64,000 bases of DNA from Burkholderia pseudomultivorans. GTDB lineage: Bacteria > Pseudomonadota > Gammaproteobacteria > Burkholderiales > Burkholderiaceae. Below the pieces are notes generated by a model. It made no database searches, was not told where the DNA came from, and was given only the letters and a program-made list of their open reading frames with translations. The position numbers and the translations under genes were made by a program. The DNA is taken from positions 2,046,001-2,110,000 of the forward strand of contig NZ_CP013377.1 in the NCBI RefSeq assembly GCF_001718415.1. Reading direction: 5' to 3'. Shown here piece after piece: positions 52,305 through 61,605 of this stretch. Each line of letters opens with the position of its first letter. Positions within the stretch are counted from its first letter, which is position 1.

Positions 52305-53530
52305 AGGTTCGTGAAGATGTCGTTGCCGAAGCCCTGCAGCCCGGCCTGCGCCGCGTAGCCGAGGTGATCGAGGCCGAAGATGTCCTCGATGCTGCGGAGC
52401 ATCGAATAGTGGTTGTACTGCACCGTCGACACCGTGCCCGGCTTGATGAACTTCGAGATCATCACGGCGCCCGTCTGGTCGCCGCCGAAGCTCTGCTTCG
52501 TCAGCTCGATCGTCGCGCCCTTGTAGTTGAGCGACGAGGTCTGCGGGAACGGCGCCAGGTTCGGGCCGGGCTGCTCGCTGCAGCACGTGGCGCCCGCGAA
52601 CGTGAACGCGGTCACGCCCGGCGACGGCTGCGTGATGCTCGCATAGCTGCTTTCGTCGAAGTTGACGATCAGCAGCCCGTCTTTCTGGAACGCCGGCGAC
52701 GCGGTGATCAGCGGCACCCACTTCTTCAGGAACGCATCGGCGCTCGTCAGGCCGCCCGGCTCGCCGTTCACGCACGGCGCGTCGTGGCCGTCGTGACACA
52801 GGTTCGGCGTGATCAGGTTGAAGTTCGCGGTGGTGTCGACCGATTTCAGGTCGTTCTCGAGCGTGGAGAGCGCGACGACGTTCTTCGCGCAGTCCGGCGA
52901 ATCGATGATCGAATGGAAGTACACGAACGGGTTGTGGCGCGTCGCGTACTGGTCGCCGGCCGGCACCGCCGCGCTCGGCGCCTGCGCCGCCTGCGTGAGG
53001 TCGGTCGTGTTCAGCGTCGGATGGCCGCAGGTCGCCGCCTCGCGCGACGGATCGTTGCCCATGTCCTCCTCGTAGCCCTTCCACGTGTAGCCGGCCGCCT
53101 TCAGCTGGTCGGGCAGCGTCTTCACGCTTGCCGGATACACGCAGCCGGAGCCGATCGCCTGCCCGTCCGGCGTCATCCCGGTCAGCTTGAAGTCCTCGAA
53201 CACCATGCAGTCGTTGTCGGTTTCATTGGTCGGCGACTGGCCGCTGAGCATCGCGATGTAGTTGTCGAGGCTCACGTGCCCCGTGCCGTAGTACTGCTGC
53301 ACCAGCGCGCCCTGCGCGGACAGCGTCGTGGCGAGATACGGCGCCTTCGTGTTCGCGCCGAAGGTGGTCGCGTAGTTCTCGTTTTCGAGCGTGATCACGA
53401 ACACGTGACGAATCTGCTGCTGGCCGCTGGCCTGCATCGACGAAGAGGATCCGCACGCCGCGACGATCAGCGCGACGAGCGATCCGAGCGCGACCACCAG
53501 CGTGGCGCGCATCAGCAAGCGAAAGGACAT
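52301..53530 (-). CDS. Phosphoesterase-family lipoprotein (acid phosphatase-like)
   Basis: The 409-residue protein has a lipoprotein signal, with cysteine 26 in LIVAACGSSS. HVFVITLENENYATTFG, at about 42-58, is the first metal-binding block of the PF04185 phosphoesterase family, which includes phospholipase C and acid phosphatases. Later blocks are GTGHVSLDNYIAMLSG, with a second metal site, and LLIVNFDESSY near the end. It probably hydrolyses a phosphate ester at the cell surface or in the periplasm; the substrate is unknown. It lies 56 bases after the paralogous exported proteins. Confidence 0.85.
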   Translation of the reverse strand: MSFRLLMRATLVVALGSLVALIVAACGSSSSMQASGQQQIRHVFVITLENENYATTFGANTKAPYLATTLSAQGALVQQYYGTGHVSLDNYIAMLSGQSPTNETDNDCMVFEDFKLTGMTPDGQAIGSGCVYPASVKTLPDQLKAAGYTWKGYEEDMGNDPSREAATCGHPTLNTTDLTQAAQAPSAAVPAGDQYATRHNPFVYFHSIIDSPDCAKNVVALSTLENDLKSVDTTANFNLITPNLCHDGHDAPCVNGEPGGLTSADAFLKKWVPLITASPAFQKDGLLIVNFDESSYASITQPSPGVTAFTFAGATCCSEQPGPNLAPFPQTSSLNYKGATIELTKQSFGGDQTGAVMISKFIKPGTVSTVQYNHYSMLRSIEDIFGLDHLGYAAQAGLQGFGNDIFTNL

Positions 53531-53586
53531 GACGACTCCGGAATTGACGTGAATGGATACGGGAAACGGGCAGGCCTTCGTCCGGC

Positions 53587-54363
53587 CTAGCCGTTCGGAT
53601 ATTCCTGGCCGATCAGCGCGAGCCTTAGCATGCCGAGCTGCGCGCCCAGATTGCCGAGCAGGTAGAGATCGCGACGCCGCAGCGCCGCCTGCTGCGCGGA
53701 CGCGTCGTAGGCGGACGGCAGCGCCAGGCCGGCCGGCACCGCGGCCTGCATGCCGAGCGCATTCGACGCCTGCACCGCGAGCGCGGCCTGATCGCGATGC
53801 GTGACGACGCCGACCTGCCCGAGCGCCGCGGCCGGGCCGGCCTGCCTGACGATCGCGGCGGCCAGGCCGTCCGGCGTCGGCACCGTGCTGAGCGCCGCGG
53901 CGGCCGACACGGCTGGCGGCGCGATCGACGTGACGCCGGCCGTCAGCGCGTACTTCGACGCGAGCACGCTCGCCACTTCCTGCTGCGCGACGATCGGCGC
54001 CGCGACTTGCTGGCGGAGCTGGAACACGGCGTCGGCAATCGCTTCGTTTACGGGGCCCGGCAGCGGCGTCGTCGAACCGGTCGCCGGCGCGCGGCTGCCG
54101 AAGCCGAACGCGACGATGGTGCGGATCGCGCTCGCGGCGACGGTCGGCGGCGTCCACGAAAAAAATGCCTCGAACAGGTAGCCGCTATCGGCGGCGGCCA
54201 CCGTGCGGTCGTCGAGTTCGTTCGTCAGCTTGCCGAGCATCTGGCGCTGCAGTTCGGCATCGGAATACGGGACGTCGCTGGCGAAACCGGGCGTGCTGGC
54301 CGCACACGATGCGGCGAACAGCGACGTGGCGGCGAGGAAATGGCGGCGGGTCTGCATGGTCAT
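53587..54363 (-). CDS. Exported protein of unknown function, paralog B
   Basis: This 258-residue protein has a twin-arginine-like signal, TRRHFLAATSLFAASC (5-20), possibly also lipid-modified. The mature part shares its layout with the neighbouring gene at 54390-55229: SDAELQRQMLGKLTNELDD, FFSWTPPTVAASAIRTIVAF, PGPVNEAIADAVFQLR and a late RRDLYLLGNLGAQLGMLRLA. The two are clearly related by duplication. I do not recognise the family. An ATG at 54390 overlaps the upstream stop (TGATG) and would add nine residues; either start is possible. Confidence 0.7.
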   Translation of the reverse strand: MTMQTRRHFLAATSLFAASCAASTPGFASDVPYSDAELQRQMLGKLTNELDDRTVAAADSGYLFEAFFSWTPPTVAASAIRTIVAFGFGSRAPATGSTTPLPGPVNEAIADAVFQLRQQVAAPIVAQQEVASVLASKYALTAGVTSIAPPAVSAAAALSTVPTPDGLAAAIVRQAGPAAALGQVGVVTHRDQAALAVQASNALGMQAAVPAGLALPSAYDASAQQAALRRRDLYLLGNLGAQLGMLRLALIGQEYPNG

Positions 54364-54389
54364 GGAAATCGGAGGAATGCGGGAATACA

Positions 54390-55229
54390 TCAGCCTTTCG
54401 GGAACGCCTGCATCGTGGCGACCGTGGCGCTCGTCAGCATCTGCGCGTACATGTCGTGCACGAGATAGAGATTGCGGTTGCGCGTCCACGGCTGCCCCGA
54501 TTGCGGGTCGTACAGCGTCGGCAGCGGCACCTCGGCCGCCGCGGCCGCCTGCATGCCGGCCTGCCGCGAAGTCTGGATGCAGCGTTTCGCGTGGTCGCGA
54601 TGCCCGACGACCGCGACCTTGCCCATCGCGGCCGCCCCGCCCGCGCGCGACACGGCCGCGGCCGCGACGCCGGCCGTGCTCAGGTAGACGATCGTGCCGT
54701 CGCTGGCGATCTGCGGTTCGATCGACGTCAGCACGTCGGTGCCCATCCCGTATTTCGATACGAGAAAGCGCGCGATCTCCCACTGCGCGTAGACCTTCAC
54801 CGGCTTGAGCCGATAGATCGCGTGCACGGCGTCCGCGAGCGCTTCGTTGACGGGCCCCGGATCGGGCAGCGCGGCCTGGTTGCCGCCCGTGCTCGACGTA
54901 TTGCCGCTCGCCGCGTTCGGGCGATTGCCGAAGCTGTACGCGACGATCGCGCCGGCCTGGGCGGCCGCGATCGTCGGCAGGTCCCAGCTGAAGCCGACGT
55001 CGATCATCGCCGGCATCACGGCGTCGACGGTCGCGGCATCGCCGAGCTGCGCGTTCAGCTTCGCCGACATCTGCGCGCTGAGTGCGGCGTCGCTGACCGG
55101 CGTCGACGTGACATCGTCGCCGCCGCATGCAGCCAGCAGCGAGGTCGCGGCGACGGCCGGCGCGGCGGCAAGGAATTTTCTGCGGGGCGAGACGGGCTGA
55201 TCGAGTTGATCGGGCTGATTCAAATTCAT
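54390..55229 (-). CDS. Exported lipoprotein of unknown function, paralog A
   Basis: This 279-residue protein has the signal SPRRKFLAAAPAVAATSLLAAC, with both a twin-arginine motif and a lipobox cysteine near residue 35. Blocks shared with its paralog are SDAALSAQMSAKLNAQLGD, GFSWDLPTIAAAQAGAIVAY, PGPVNEALADAVHAIYRL and TRNRNLYLVHDMYAQMLTSA. No known catalytic motif is seen. It heads the operon paralog A, paralog B, phosphoesterase, di-heme peroxidase. The start at ATG 55229 lacks a clear ribosome site; in-frame starts at 55277 and beyond are alternatives. Confidence 0.7.
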   Translation of the reverse strand: MNLNQPDQLDQPVSPRRKFLAAAPAVAATSLLAACGGDDVTSTPVSDAALSAQMSAKLNAQLGDAATVDAVMPAMIDVGFSWDLPTIAAAQAGAIVAYSFGNRPNAASGNTSSTGGNQAALPDPGPVNEALADAVHAIYRLKPVKVYAQWEIARFLVSKYGMGTDVLTSIEPQIASDGTIVYLSTAGVAAAAVSRAGGAAAMGKVAVVGHRDHAKRCIQTSRQAGMQAAAAAEVPLPTLYDPQSGQPWTRNRNLYLVHDMYAQMLTSATVATMQAFPKG

Positions 55230-55631
55230 GAGAAATACGAAACGATGCGTATCGCGCCGGTGTCGGAGAGCGGACATCGGCGTTTCGAGTCGCGGGTTCA
55301 CGGGAAGGGCCATCCGGCGAGTCATGCACCGGATGCGACGGACGTCGGAATGCGGAGACAGCACCATGCATCGAGCGAATGACGATGCGCGATCGTATTG
55401 GCTGTTTATTAAGTTCCAGTGAAATTCTCGATCTAATCGCGTCGATCGTTTCGGTGTTTCGCCTATGAACCGGTTTGTTCCGGATCTGGTGAATCAGCCG
55501 GTAAATTTCACCCGCGGCCGACGCGCGGCAATTTCCGCGCGATCTCCTAGACTGTCTATTTGCCACGGGCGACGCGTCGGCGCGCCCCCTCGCGATTCCA
55601 CTACGCCCGCCTCGTCGGGCAGGAGAACGGC
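55230..55631. other. Divergent intergenic region
   Basis: This 402-base gap separates the leftward exported-protein operon from the rightward GST gene. The part at 55390-55520 is moderately AT-rich and should hold the operon promoter. No operator palindrome or RNA element is recognised. The GST ribosome site AGGAG is at 55621-55625. Confidence 0.5.
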
Positions 55632-56357
55632 ATGCGTTATGAACTCTATTACTGGCCCGAGATCCAGGGCCGTGGCGAATACGTGCGGCTCGCGCTCGAA
55701 GCCGCCGAAGCGGACTACGTCGACGTCGCGCGCGAGTCGGGCCGCGGCATGGGCGTATCGGCGATGATGCGCCTGATGGACGGCGCGAAAACCGAATGCG
55801 TGCCGTTCGCGCCGCCGTTCCTGAAGGCCGGCGACGTGCTGGTCGGACAGACCGCGAACATCCTGCTGTTTCTCGGCACGCGGCTCGGGCTCGCGCCCGA
55901 GGACGAGGCCGGCCGGCTATGGGTGCATCAGCTCCAGCTGACGGTCGCCGATTTCGTCACCGAGATCCACGACACGCATCACCCGATCGCGAGCGGCCTG
56001 TATTACGAGGACCAGAAGGCCGAGGCCGCCGAGCGCGCGAGCGACTTCCTCCAGCATCGCCTGCCGAAATTCCTCGGCTACTTCGCGCGCGTGCTCGAAC
56101 GGAATCCGCACGCGAGCGGCTATCTCGCCGGCCGCGCGCTGAGCTATGCGGACCTGTCGATGTTCCAGCTGATCGAGGGATTGCGCTACGCGTTCCCGAA
56201 CGCGATGAAGCACGCGGAGCGGGACGTCGCGGCGCTGGTCGCGCTGCACGACCGTGTCGCGCAGTTGCCGGCCATCGCGCGCTACCTCGCGTCCGAGCGC
56301 CGCATTCCGTTCAACGAGATGGGCATCTTCCGGCACTACCCGGAACTGGATTCCTGA
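55632..56357 (+). CDS. Glutathione S-transferase family protein
   Basis: This 241-residue cytosolic protein has a thioredoxin-fold N-terminal half, starting MRYELYYWPEIQGRGEYVRLAL, and a helical C-terminal half. GYLAGRALSYADLSMFQLIE, at about 158-177, is the conserved N-capping block of GST helix 6. It resembles sigma/alpha-type GSTs more than the usual beta class, and Y7 or Y8 could be the catalytic tyrosine. Substrates are unknown. ATG 55632 follows AGGAG. Confidence 0.85.
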   Translation: MRYELYYWPEIQGRGEYVRLALEAAEADYVDVARESGRGMGVSAMMRLMDGAKTECVPFAPPFLKAGDVLVGQTANILLFLGTRLGLAPEDEAGRLWVHQLQLTVADFVTEIHDTHHPIASGLYYEDQKAEAAERASDFLQHRLPKFLGYFARVLERNPHASGYLAGRALSYADLSMFQLIEGLRYAFPNAMKHAERDVAALVALHDRVAQLPAIARYLASERRIPFNEMGIFRHYPELDS

Positions 56358-56374
56358 GGCCGGCGGCCCGCGGC

Positions 56375-56773
56375 TCAGGCCGTCACCGGCGTCTCGTGCA
56401 GGTGCTGCCAGACGATGCGACCGTCCGCATCGCGCCGCAGCACGGCGGTCGAACGCCGGACCGTGCGCCGCCCCGCCGCGTCGGTCTGCGTCTCGCGATA
56501 GCCGATCACTGCGCCGTCGGCGCAGTCGGCGATTTCGCGCAGTTCGTCGATCGCGATCTGCAGCCCCCGACGCGCGCCGTGCCCGCGGGTGAACAGCGCA
56601 TCGACGCCCGCGCAATCGAGCACCGCGCCCGAGGTCGTAATCATCGAGAATTCCGGCGAGAAGCGCGCGAGCAGCATCGCGAGCCGCTCGGGGCCCGCGC
56701 GGCCGGACAGCCAGTCCTCGATGTCGACGTGGGCATCGACGATTTCGTTGCAAAACGGATTCGGCAGATTCAT
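56375..56773 (-). CDS. SnoaL/NTF2-like protein (DUF4440-type)
   Basis: This 132-residue protein has the cone-shaped NTF2 fold pattern: an N-terminal helix (NEIVDAHVDIEDWLSGR), FSMITTSGAVLDCAGVDALF, and C-terminal strands RRSTAVLRRDADGRIVWQHLH. Such domains bind small molecules or act as simple enzymes. It converges on the GST gene and lies 15 bases downstream of the MFS transporter gene, so it is probably cotranscribed with that transporter. Confidence 0.75.
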   Translation of the reverse strand: MNLPNPFCNEIVDAHVDIEDWLSGRAGPERLAMLLARFSPEFSMITTSGAVLDCAGVDALFTRGHGARRGLQIAIDELREIADCADGAVIGYRETQTDAAGRRTVRRSTAVLRRDADGRIVWQHLHETPVTA

Positions 56774-56788
56774 CGGTCTCTCAGGTTC

Positions 56789-58168
56789 TCATGGTCGGGA
56801 TGAAACGGCTTGCACGGCCGGCGCGCGATGCGCAGGCAGCCGCGCGATCACGCCGAGCGGCAGCAGGCTCAGCAGTACCGCGAGGCCGAAGCACCAGCGG
56901 TACGGCGCCGGGCCGCTCGCGTCGAGCGCCAGCAGCGCATTGAGCGCGCTGCCGAGCACGGCCACGCCGAGGCAAAAGCTCAACTGGCGGTTGATGTTCC
57001 AGAGCGCGCTCGCGTCGCCCATCCGCTCGGCCGGCACATCGACGAACGCCGCGCTTTGCGACGTGCTGGTGCACAGGCTGGCACCGAAGCCCATCGCGAC
57101 GAAGGCCGCGATGCGGACCGCCTCGACCGTGGCCCACGGTGTCGCGAGCAGCGCGATGCCCGCGCAGTCGACCGCGATCCCGCCGACGAACAGCGGTTTC
57201 GCACCGCAGCGCGGAAACCAGCGGCGCGTCGTCGCGATCGCGAAGAACGCCGCGATCGCCCAGGGCAGCATCAGCGCGCCGACATGCGCGGCGCTCAGGC
57301 CCAGCGCGTCCTGCAGATAGAGCGACGCGACGAGATTGACGCCCGTAAAGACGCCCGGCACGCACAGATAGACCACCACGCCGATCCGCAGCAGCGGCTG
57401 CGCAAGCAGGCGCAGGTCGAGCACCGGCGCGACCGCGCGACGCGCATGCGCCGCATAGGCGGCGCCGGTCGCCGCCGCAAGCGCCAGCATCGCAAGCGGG
57501 AATGCCGCACCGCCGGGCAGCCCTGCCGCGCTCAGGCCGAGCAGCAACGCGACCAGCGTCGCCGCGCTGAGGCCGAGCCCCGGCCAGTCGAGCCGCGGCG
57601 GCCGCTCGCGCGCGCCGTCGCGCGGCAGCCATGCGAACGCGAGCGCACAGGTCGCGAGTGCGATCGGCAGCATCGCGAAGAAGATCGCGCGCCACGACCC
57701 GCGATCGACGATCGCGCCGCCGATCGCGGGCGACAACGCCGGCACGAGCAGCGCGACCATCATCACGACCGACGTGAGCCGTGCCCGCGCGTGCGGCGGA
57801 TACGCGCGATAGGCCATCGTCTGCCCGACCGGAATCAGCAGCCCGCCGCCGAGCCCCTGGATCAGCCGCCACGCGAGCAGCGCCTCGATCGTCGGCGACG
57901 CGCCTACGCAGGCGCTGCCGAACCCGAACAACAGCAGCGACGCCGCCAGCACGCGACGTTCGCCGCAGCGGCGCGCGAGCCAGGCGCCGAGCGGAATCAC
58001 GACGGTCAGCCCGAGCACGTACATGTTGCCGATCCACGCAAGCTGCGCGACCGATGCGTGCAGTTCGCGCTGCAATGCCGGATACGCGGCATTGAGCATG
58101 AACATGTTCGCGAGATCGAGCGCGAAGCCGAGCAGATAGACGACGGCGATCCTGAAACGGTCTGGCAT
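56789..58168 (-). CDS. MFS drug-efflux transporter (DHA2-like)
   Basis: This 459-residue inner-membrane protein of the major facilitator superfamily has 12-14 helices. It starts MPDRFRIAVVYLLGFALDLA and has the loop 2-3 motif LGAWLARRCGERRVL and the motif C-like GQTMAYRAYPPHARARL near helix 5, a pattern of drug:H+ antiporters. ATG 58168 is preferred to 58264, which would add 32 non-membrane residues. It is divergent from a LysR gene 213 bases away, the usual layout for regulated efflux. Confidence 0.86.
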   Translation of the reverse strand: MPDRFRIAVVYLLGFALDLANMFMLNAAYPALQRELHASVAQLAWIGNMYVLGLTVVIPLGAWLARRCGERRVLAASLLLFGFGSACVGASPTIEALLAWRLIQGLGGGLLIPVGQTMAYRAYPPHARARLTSVVMMVALLVPALSPAIGGAIVDRGSWRAIFFAMLPIALATCALAFAWLPRDGARERPPRLDWPGLGLSAATLVALLLGLSAAGLPGGAAFPLAMLALAAATGAAYAAHARRAVAPVLDLRLLAQPLLRIGVVVYLCVPGVFTGVNLVASLYLQDALGLSAAHVGALMLPWAIAAFFAIATTRRWFPRCGAKPLFVGGIAVDCAGIALLATPWATVEAVRIAAFVAMGFGASLCTSTSQSAAFVDVPAERMGDASALWNINRQLSFCLGVAVLGSALNALLALDASGPAPYRWCFGLAVLLSLLPLGVIARLPAHRAPAVQAVSSRP

Positions 58169-58381
58169 GGCGGCGAAAACATCACGAAACGCCGCAGTGT
58201 AGGTCGCGCCGCCCGCGCCGGTAAGCGGCCGGATTCGACCAGTCCCGTCGAAAAACTTTGACAATCGGCAGCCGCCGCGACGCAGCGACGCACCGGGCCG
58301 CGACGCGCGAAGCCCGCACGCCGCCGCACATTCGGGTACCCTTCGATCCGTCTATCGCATTCACGGGATGAACGACGCCTC

Positions 58382-59296
58382 ATGGTGAGCCTGGATCGTT
58401 TCGTCGTATTTCGCGCCGTGGTCGAGGCCGGTTCGTTCACGGCCGCCGCGACCGCGCTGAACCAGGCGCGCGCGGCCGTCAGCTTCAACATCAAGCAGCT
58501 CGAAACCGAGCTCGGCGTCACGCTGCTCACGCGGACCACCCGCCGCGTCGAGCTGACCGATGCCGGCGAGCGCTTCTACCGGCGCTGCCTGCGCGTGCTC
58601 GACGAAGCCGAAGGCGCAATCGACGAGGTGCGCGGCGAACATGGCGGGATGGCTGGCATCCTGCGCGTGACATCGACGGTCGAGTATGCGGCGCGCATCC
58701 TCGCACCGGCGCTGCATGCGTTTGCCGCGCTGCATCCCGCGCTGCGCGTGCGGCTCGAAACGCATACGTCGCAGGCCGATCTCGTGCGCGACCGCTTCGA
58801 CGTCGCGATCCGGCTCGGCCGCATCGAGCACTTTCGCGACCTGCCGTATCGCGGCGTCTGCCTCGGCACCTACGACGTGCTGCCGGTGATGGCGCCCGAC
58901 CTGCCCGCGCGGGTCGGCGCCCCGCATCCGGCATCGCCCGACGACCTCGCGCGCCTGCCGCAGCTCGGCCACAGCCGGCTCGAGCGAATCGCGCAATGGA
59001 CGCTCACCGATCGCGCGGGCGGCGAACATGTCTTCCGGCCGCACGCGAAACCCCGCATCGTCGTCGACAATGCCTCGGTGCTGCGCGAACTGGCGCGCGC
59101 AGGCAGCGGCGTCGCGCTGCTGCCTGCGTGGCTCGTGCACGACGATCTCGAAGCCGGCACGCTGGTCGACGCGCTGCCCGCGTACCGGTTTCCGCAACAG
59201 AACGTCTATGCGCTGTACGTCGCGACGCGGCACGTTCCGCAGAAGGTGCGCGCGTGGGTGGACTTCATGAAGGCGCAGCTGAAGCACGCGCGCTGA
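58382..59296 (+). CDS. LysR-family transcriptional regulator
   Basis: This 304-residue protein starts MVSLDRFVVFRAVVEAGSFTAAA, with the winged helix-turn-helix covering about residues 1-60. The effector domain follows, with DLVRDRFDVAIRLG near 130-143, as in the LysR subgroup with CrgA/DsdC-like regulators. It probably controls the divergent MFS gene and itself from the 213-base gap. The inducer cannot be told from sequence. Confidence 0.9.
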   Translation: MVSLDRFVVFRAVVEAGSFTAAATALNQARAAVSFNIKQLETELGVTLLTRTTRRVELTDAGERFYRRCLRVLDEAEGAIDEVRGEHGGMAGILRVTSTVEYAARILAPALHAFAALHPALRVRLETHTSQADLVRDRFDVAIRLGRIEHFRDLPYRGVCLGTYDVLPVMAPDLPARVGAPHPASPDDLARLPQLGHSRLERIAQWTLTDRAGGEHVFRPHAKPRIVVDNASVLRELARAGSGVALLPAWLVHDDLEAGTLVDALPAYRFPQQNVYALYVATRHVPQKVRAWVDFMKAQLKHAR

Positions 59297-59389
59297 GCGT
59301 GGATCGCGTGCATGATTACGGCATGCCCGATCACGGCAACCGGCCGCACGATGTGACGACCGGCTGCCGTTGCCTGTGCGGGCGAACGC

Positions 59390-60922
59390 TCAGCGCGACG
59401 GCCCGTGCTGCGCGACCGCCGCATCGACCGCGTCGACCGAGCGCGTGAGCCACGGCCCGATGTCCATCTCCTCGTAGCGCACGAGCCGGCTCCTGCGCAC
59501 GCGGCGATACGCGAACCAGATCGCGACGAACAGCGGAATCCACACGTAGATCGACAGCACCTCCATCCAGTCGATACGGGGCGCGAAGAACGCCTGATAG
59601 TCCTGCCCGAGCGAGATCACGATGCAGATCGCGATCGCGAACAGCGGCCCGAACGGAAACCACTTCGCGCGGTACGGCAGCTGGTCGAGCCGATAGCCCT
59701 GCCGCAGGAAACCCTTGCGGAACCGGTAATGGCACACCGCGATGCCGAGCCACGCGATGAAGCCCGTGATGCCCACCGTGTTCAGCAGCCACAGATAGAT
59801 GCGCTGGTTATTGACCAGCGAGGTCAGGAAGCACAGCCCGCCGACCGCCATCGTCGCGTACAGCGCGTTGCGCGGCACGCCGCCCGGCGACAGCGTCGCG
59901 AACATCGCGGGCGCGCGCCGCTCCGCCGCGAGGTTGTACAGCATCCGCGTCGCCGCGTAGGTGCCGGAATTGCCGGCCGACAGCACGGCCGTCAGGATCA
60001 CGAGATTCATCGCGCCGGCGGCAAGCCGGAACCCCGCGTGGCTGAACACCAGCGTGAACGGGCTCACGCCGATGTCGGTCACGTCGCTCTTCAGCAGGTT
60101 CGGATCCGTGTACGGCACCAGCAGGCCGATCACGAAGATCGCGAGCACGTAGAACAGCATGATGCGCCAGAAGATCTGCTTCACCGCGCGCGGAATCGTC
60201 TTGCGCGGGTTCTCCGATTCGCCTGCCGTGATGCCGACCAGTTCGGTGCCGAGAAACGAGAAGCCGGCGATCAGCGCGACGCTCATCATCGCGTGCACGC
60301 CGCCGACGAACGGCGCGTCGCCGGTCGTGAAGTTGCGCAGCCCGACCGCGTGCCCGTTGCCGATCAGGCCGGCCGCGATCAGCAGCCCGGCCGCGATGAA
60401 CGCAACGACCGTGACGACCTTGATCAGCGAGAACCAGTATTCGGACTCGCCGAAGCCGCGCACCGACAGCGTGTTCAGCACGAAGATCAGCACCAGGAAG
60501 CCCGCGCCCCACCATATGCCCGGCACCGACGGAAACCAGTAGCGCATCACGATCTGCGCGGCGACCAGCTCGATCGCGATCGTCACGGCCCAGCTGTACC
60601 AGTAGGTCCAGCCGAGCGCGACGCCGAAGCCTTCGTCGACGTACTTCTCGCCGTAGATCGCGAACGACCCCGACACCGGCATCAGCGCGGCCATCTCGCC
60701 GAGGCCGGTGACGACGAAGTAGACCATCAGCCCGATCGCGATATACGCGGCGATCGCGCCGCCCGGCCCCGCCTGCGCGACCGATGCGCCCGACGCGACG
60801 AACAGCCCCGTGCCGATCGAACCGCCGATCGCGATCATCGCGATGTGGCGCCCCTGCAACCGACGCTTCAGCGTCGCTCCGGACGGCGCGGCCGTCTCCA
60901 CTGCCGCTTGCAAAGCATCCAT
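59390..60922 (-). CDS. lysP: Amino-acid permease, LysP-like (APC family)
   Basis: This 510-residue inner-membrane transporter has 12 helices. LKRRLQGRHIAMIAIGGSIG near 18-37 and GTGLFVASGASVAQAGPGGA are the signature of the amino-acid transporter family, and GFSFLGTELVGITAGESENP near 235 is the substrate-gate block. It resembles LysP most closely, so lysine or another cationic amino acid is likely. ATG 60922 follows AGGGTG; a GTG at 60931 is also in frame. The Lrp-type regulator and dimethylargininase upstream support a basic amino-acid role. Confidence 0.8.
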   Translation of the reverse strand: MDALQAAVETAAPSGATLKRRLQGRHIAMIAIGGSIGTGLFVASGASVAQAGPGGAIAAYIAIGLMVYFVVTGLGEMAALMPVSGSFAIYGEKYVDEGFGVALGWTYWYSWAVTIAIELVAAQIVMRYWFPSVPGIWWGAGFLVLIFVLNTLSVRGFGESEYWFSLIKVVTVVAFIAAGLLIAAGLIGNGHAVGLRNFTTGDAPFVGGVHAMMSVALIAGFSFLGTELVGITAGESENPRKTIPRAVKQIFWRIMLFYVLAIFVIGLLVPYTDPNLLKSDVTDIGVSPFTLVFSHAGFRLAAGAMNLVILTAVLSAGNSGTYAATRMLYNLAAERRAPAMFATLSPGGVPRNALYATMAVGGLCFLTSLVNNQRIYLWLLNTVGITGFIAWLGIAVCHYRFRKGFLRQGYRLDQLPYRAKWFPFGPLFAIAICIVISLGQDYQAFFAPRIDWMEVLSIYVWIPLFVAIWFAYRRVRRSRLVRYEEMDIGPWLTRSVDAVDAAVAQHGPSR

Positions 60923-61033
60923 CGTGTTCACCCTGAATGGTTGTCGGGTCGATTCATTTCATTTGGAATACGAATCGATCGACCCGGTGATTCGCATCGA
61001 AACGGAACCTGCATATGGCAGCGCCGCGCCGCG

Positions 61034-61498
61034 TCAGATCACGCTGCGCTTGATCGCCTGCAACTCGGCCGTCGTCACGATCTTCTCGATCCGGAACCGC
61101 GGGCTGTCGAGCCATGCATTCGCGATCCGCCGGTACTCGTCGAGGTCCTCGCACGCGAGCCGCACGAGAAAATCGAACGTGCCGCTGACCAGCCAGCAGT
61201 CGAGCACGGCCGGATTCGCGCGCATCTCGTCCTCGAACGGCGCCTGCGAACGCCCGTGGTCGGCCAGCACGATCTGCGCGATCACGACGATCGGCTTGGT
61301 CGCGCGCGGCGCGTTGATCACCGCGCGATAGCCGGCGATCACGCCGAGCGCCTCGAGCCGCTCCACGCGCGCCTGGCACGGGCGCGGCGTGAGGTTCACG
61401 AGCTCCGACAGCTTGCGGTACGAGATCCGGCCGTCGGTGCGCAGGATGTCGAGGATCCGGAGATCGATCTTGTCGAGCTGCATTTTCTTGTCGGTCAT
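61034..61498 (-). CDS. Lrp/AsnC-family transcriptional regulator
   Basis: This 154-residue protein has an N-terminal helix-turn-helix (KIDLRILDILRTDGRISYRK and RPCQARVERLEALGVI). An AsnC/RAM effector domain follows, with IAQIVLADHGRSQ and CWLVSGTFDFLVRLACEDLD. Members bind amino acids and often control nearby transport or catabolic genes. It lies 111 bases upstream of the permease and 107 downstream of ddaH, all leftward, so local control by an amino acid such as arginine or lysine is likely. Confidence 0.92.
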   Translation of the reverse strand: MTDKKMQLDKIDLRILDILRTDGRISYRKLSELVNLTPRPCQARVERLEALGVIAGYRAVINAPRATKPIVVIAQIVLADHGRSQAPFEDEMRANPAVLDCWLVSGTFDFLVRLACEDLDEYRRIANAWLDSPRFRIEKIVTTAELQAIKRSVI

Positions 61499-61605
61499 CC
61501 GCGGTCGCTCCGGTCGGGTCGTGGCTCGGGCGCGGAACGTCTCCCGTTCCGCGCGGGGGCCACATTATCGGGCCGAAGCGGGCCGCGCGCCACCCGACTG
61601 GAACC

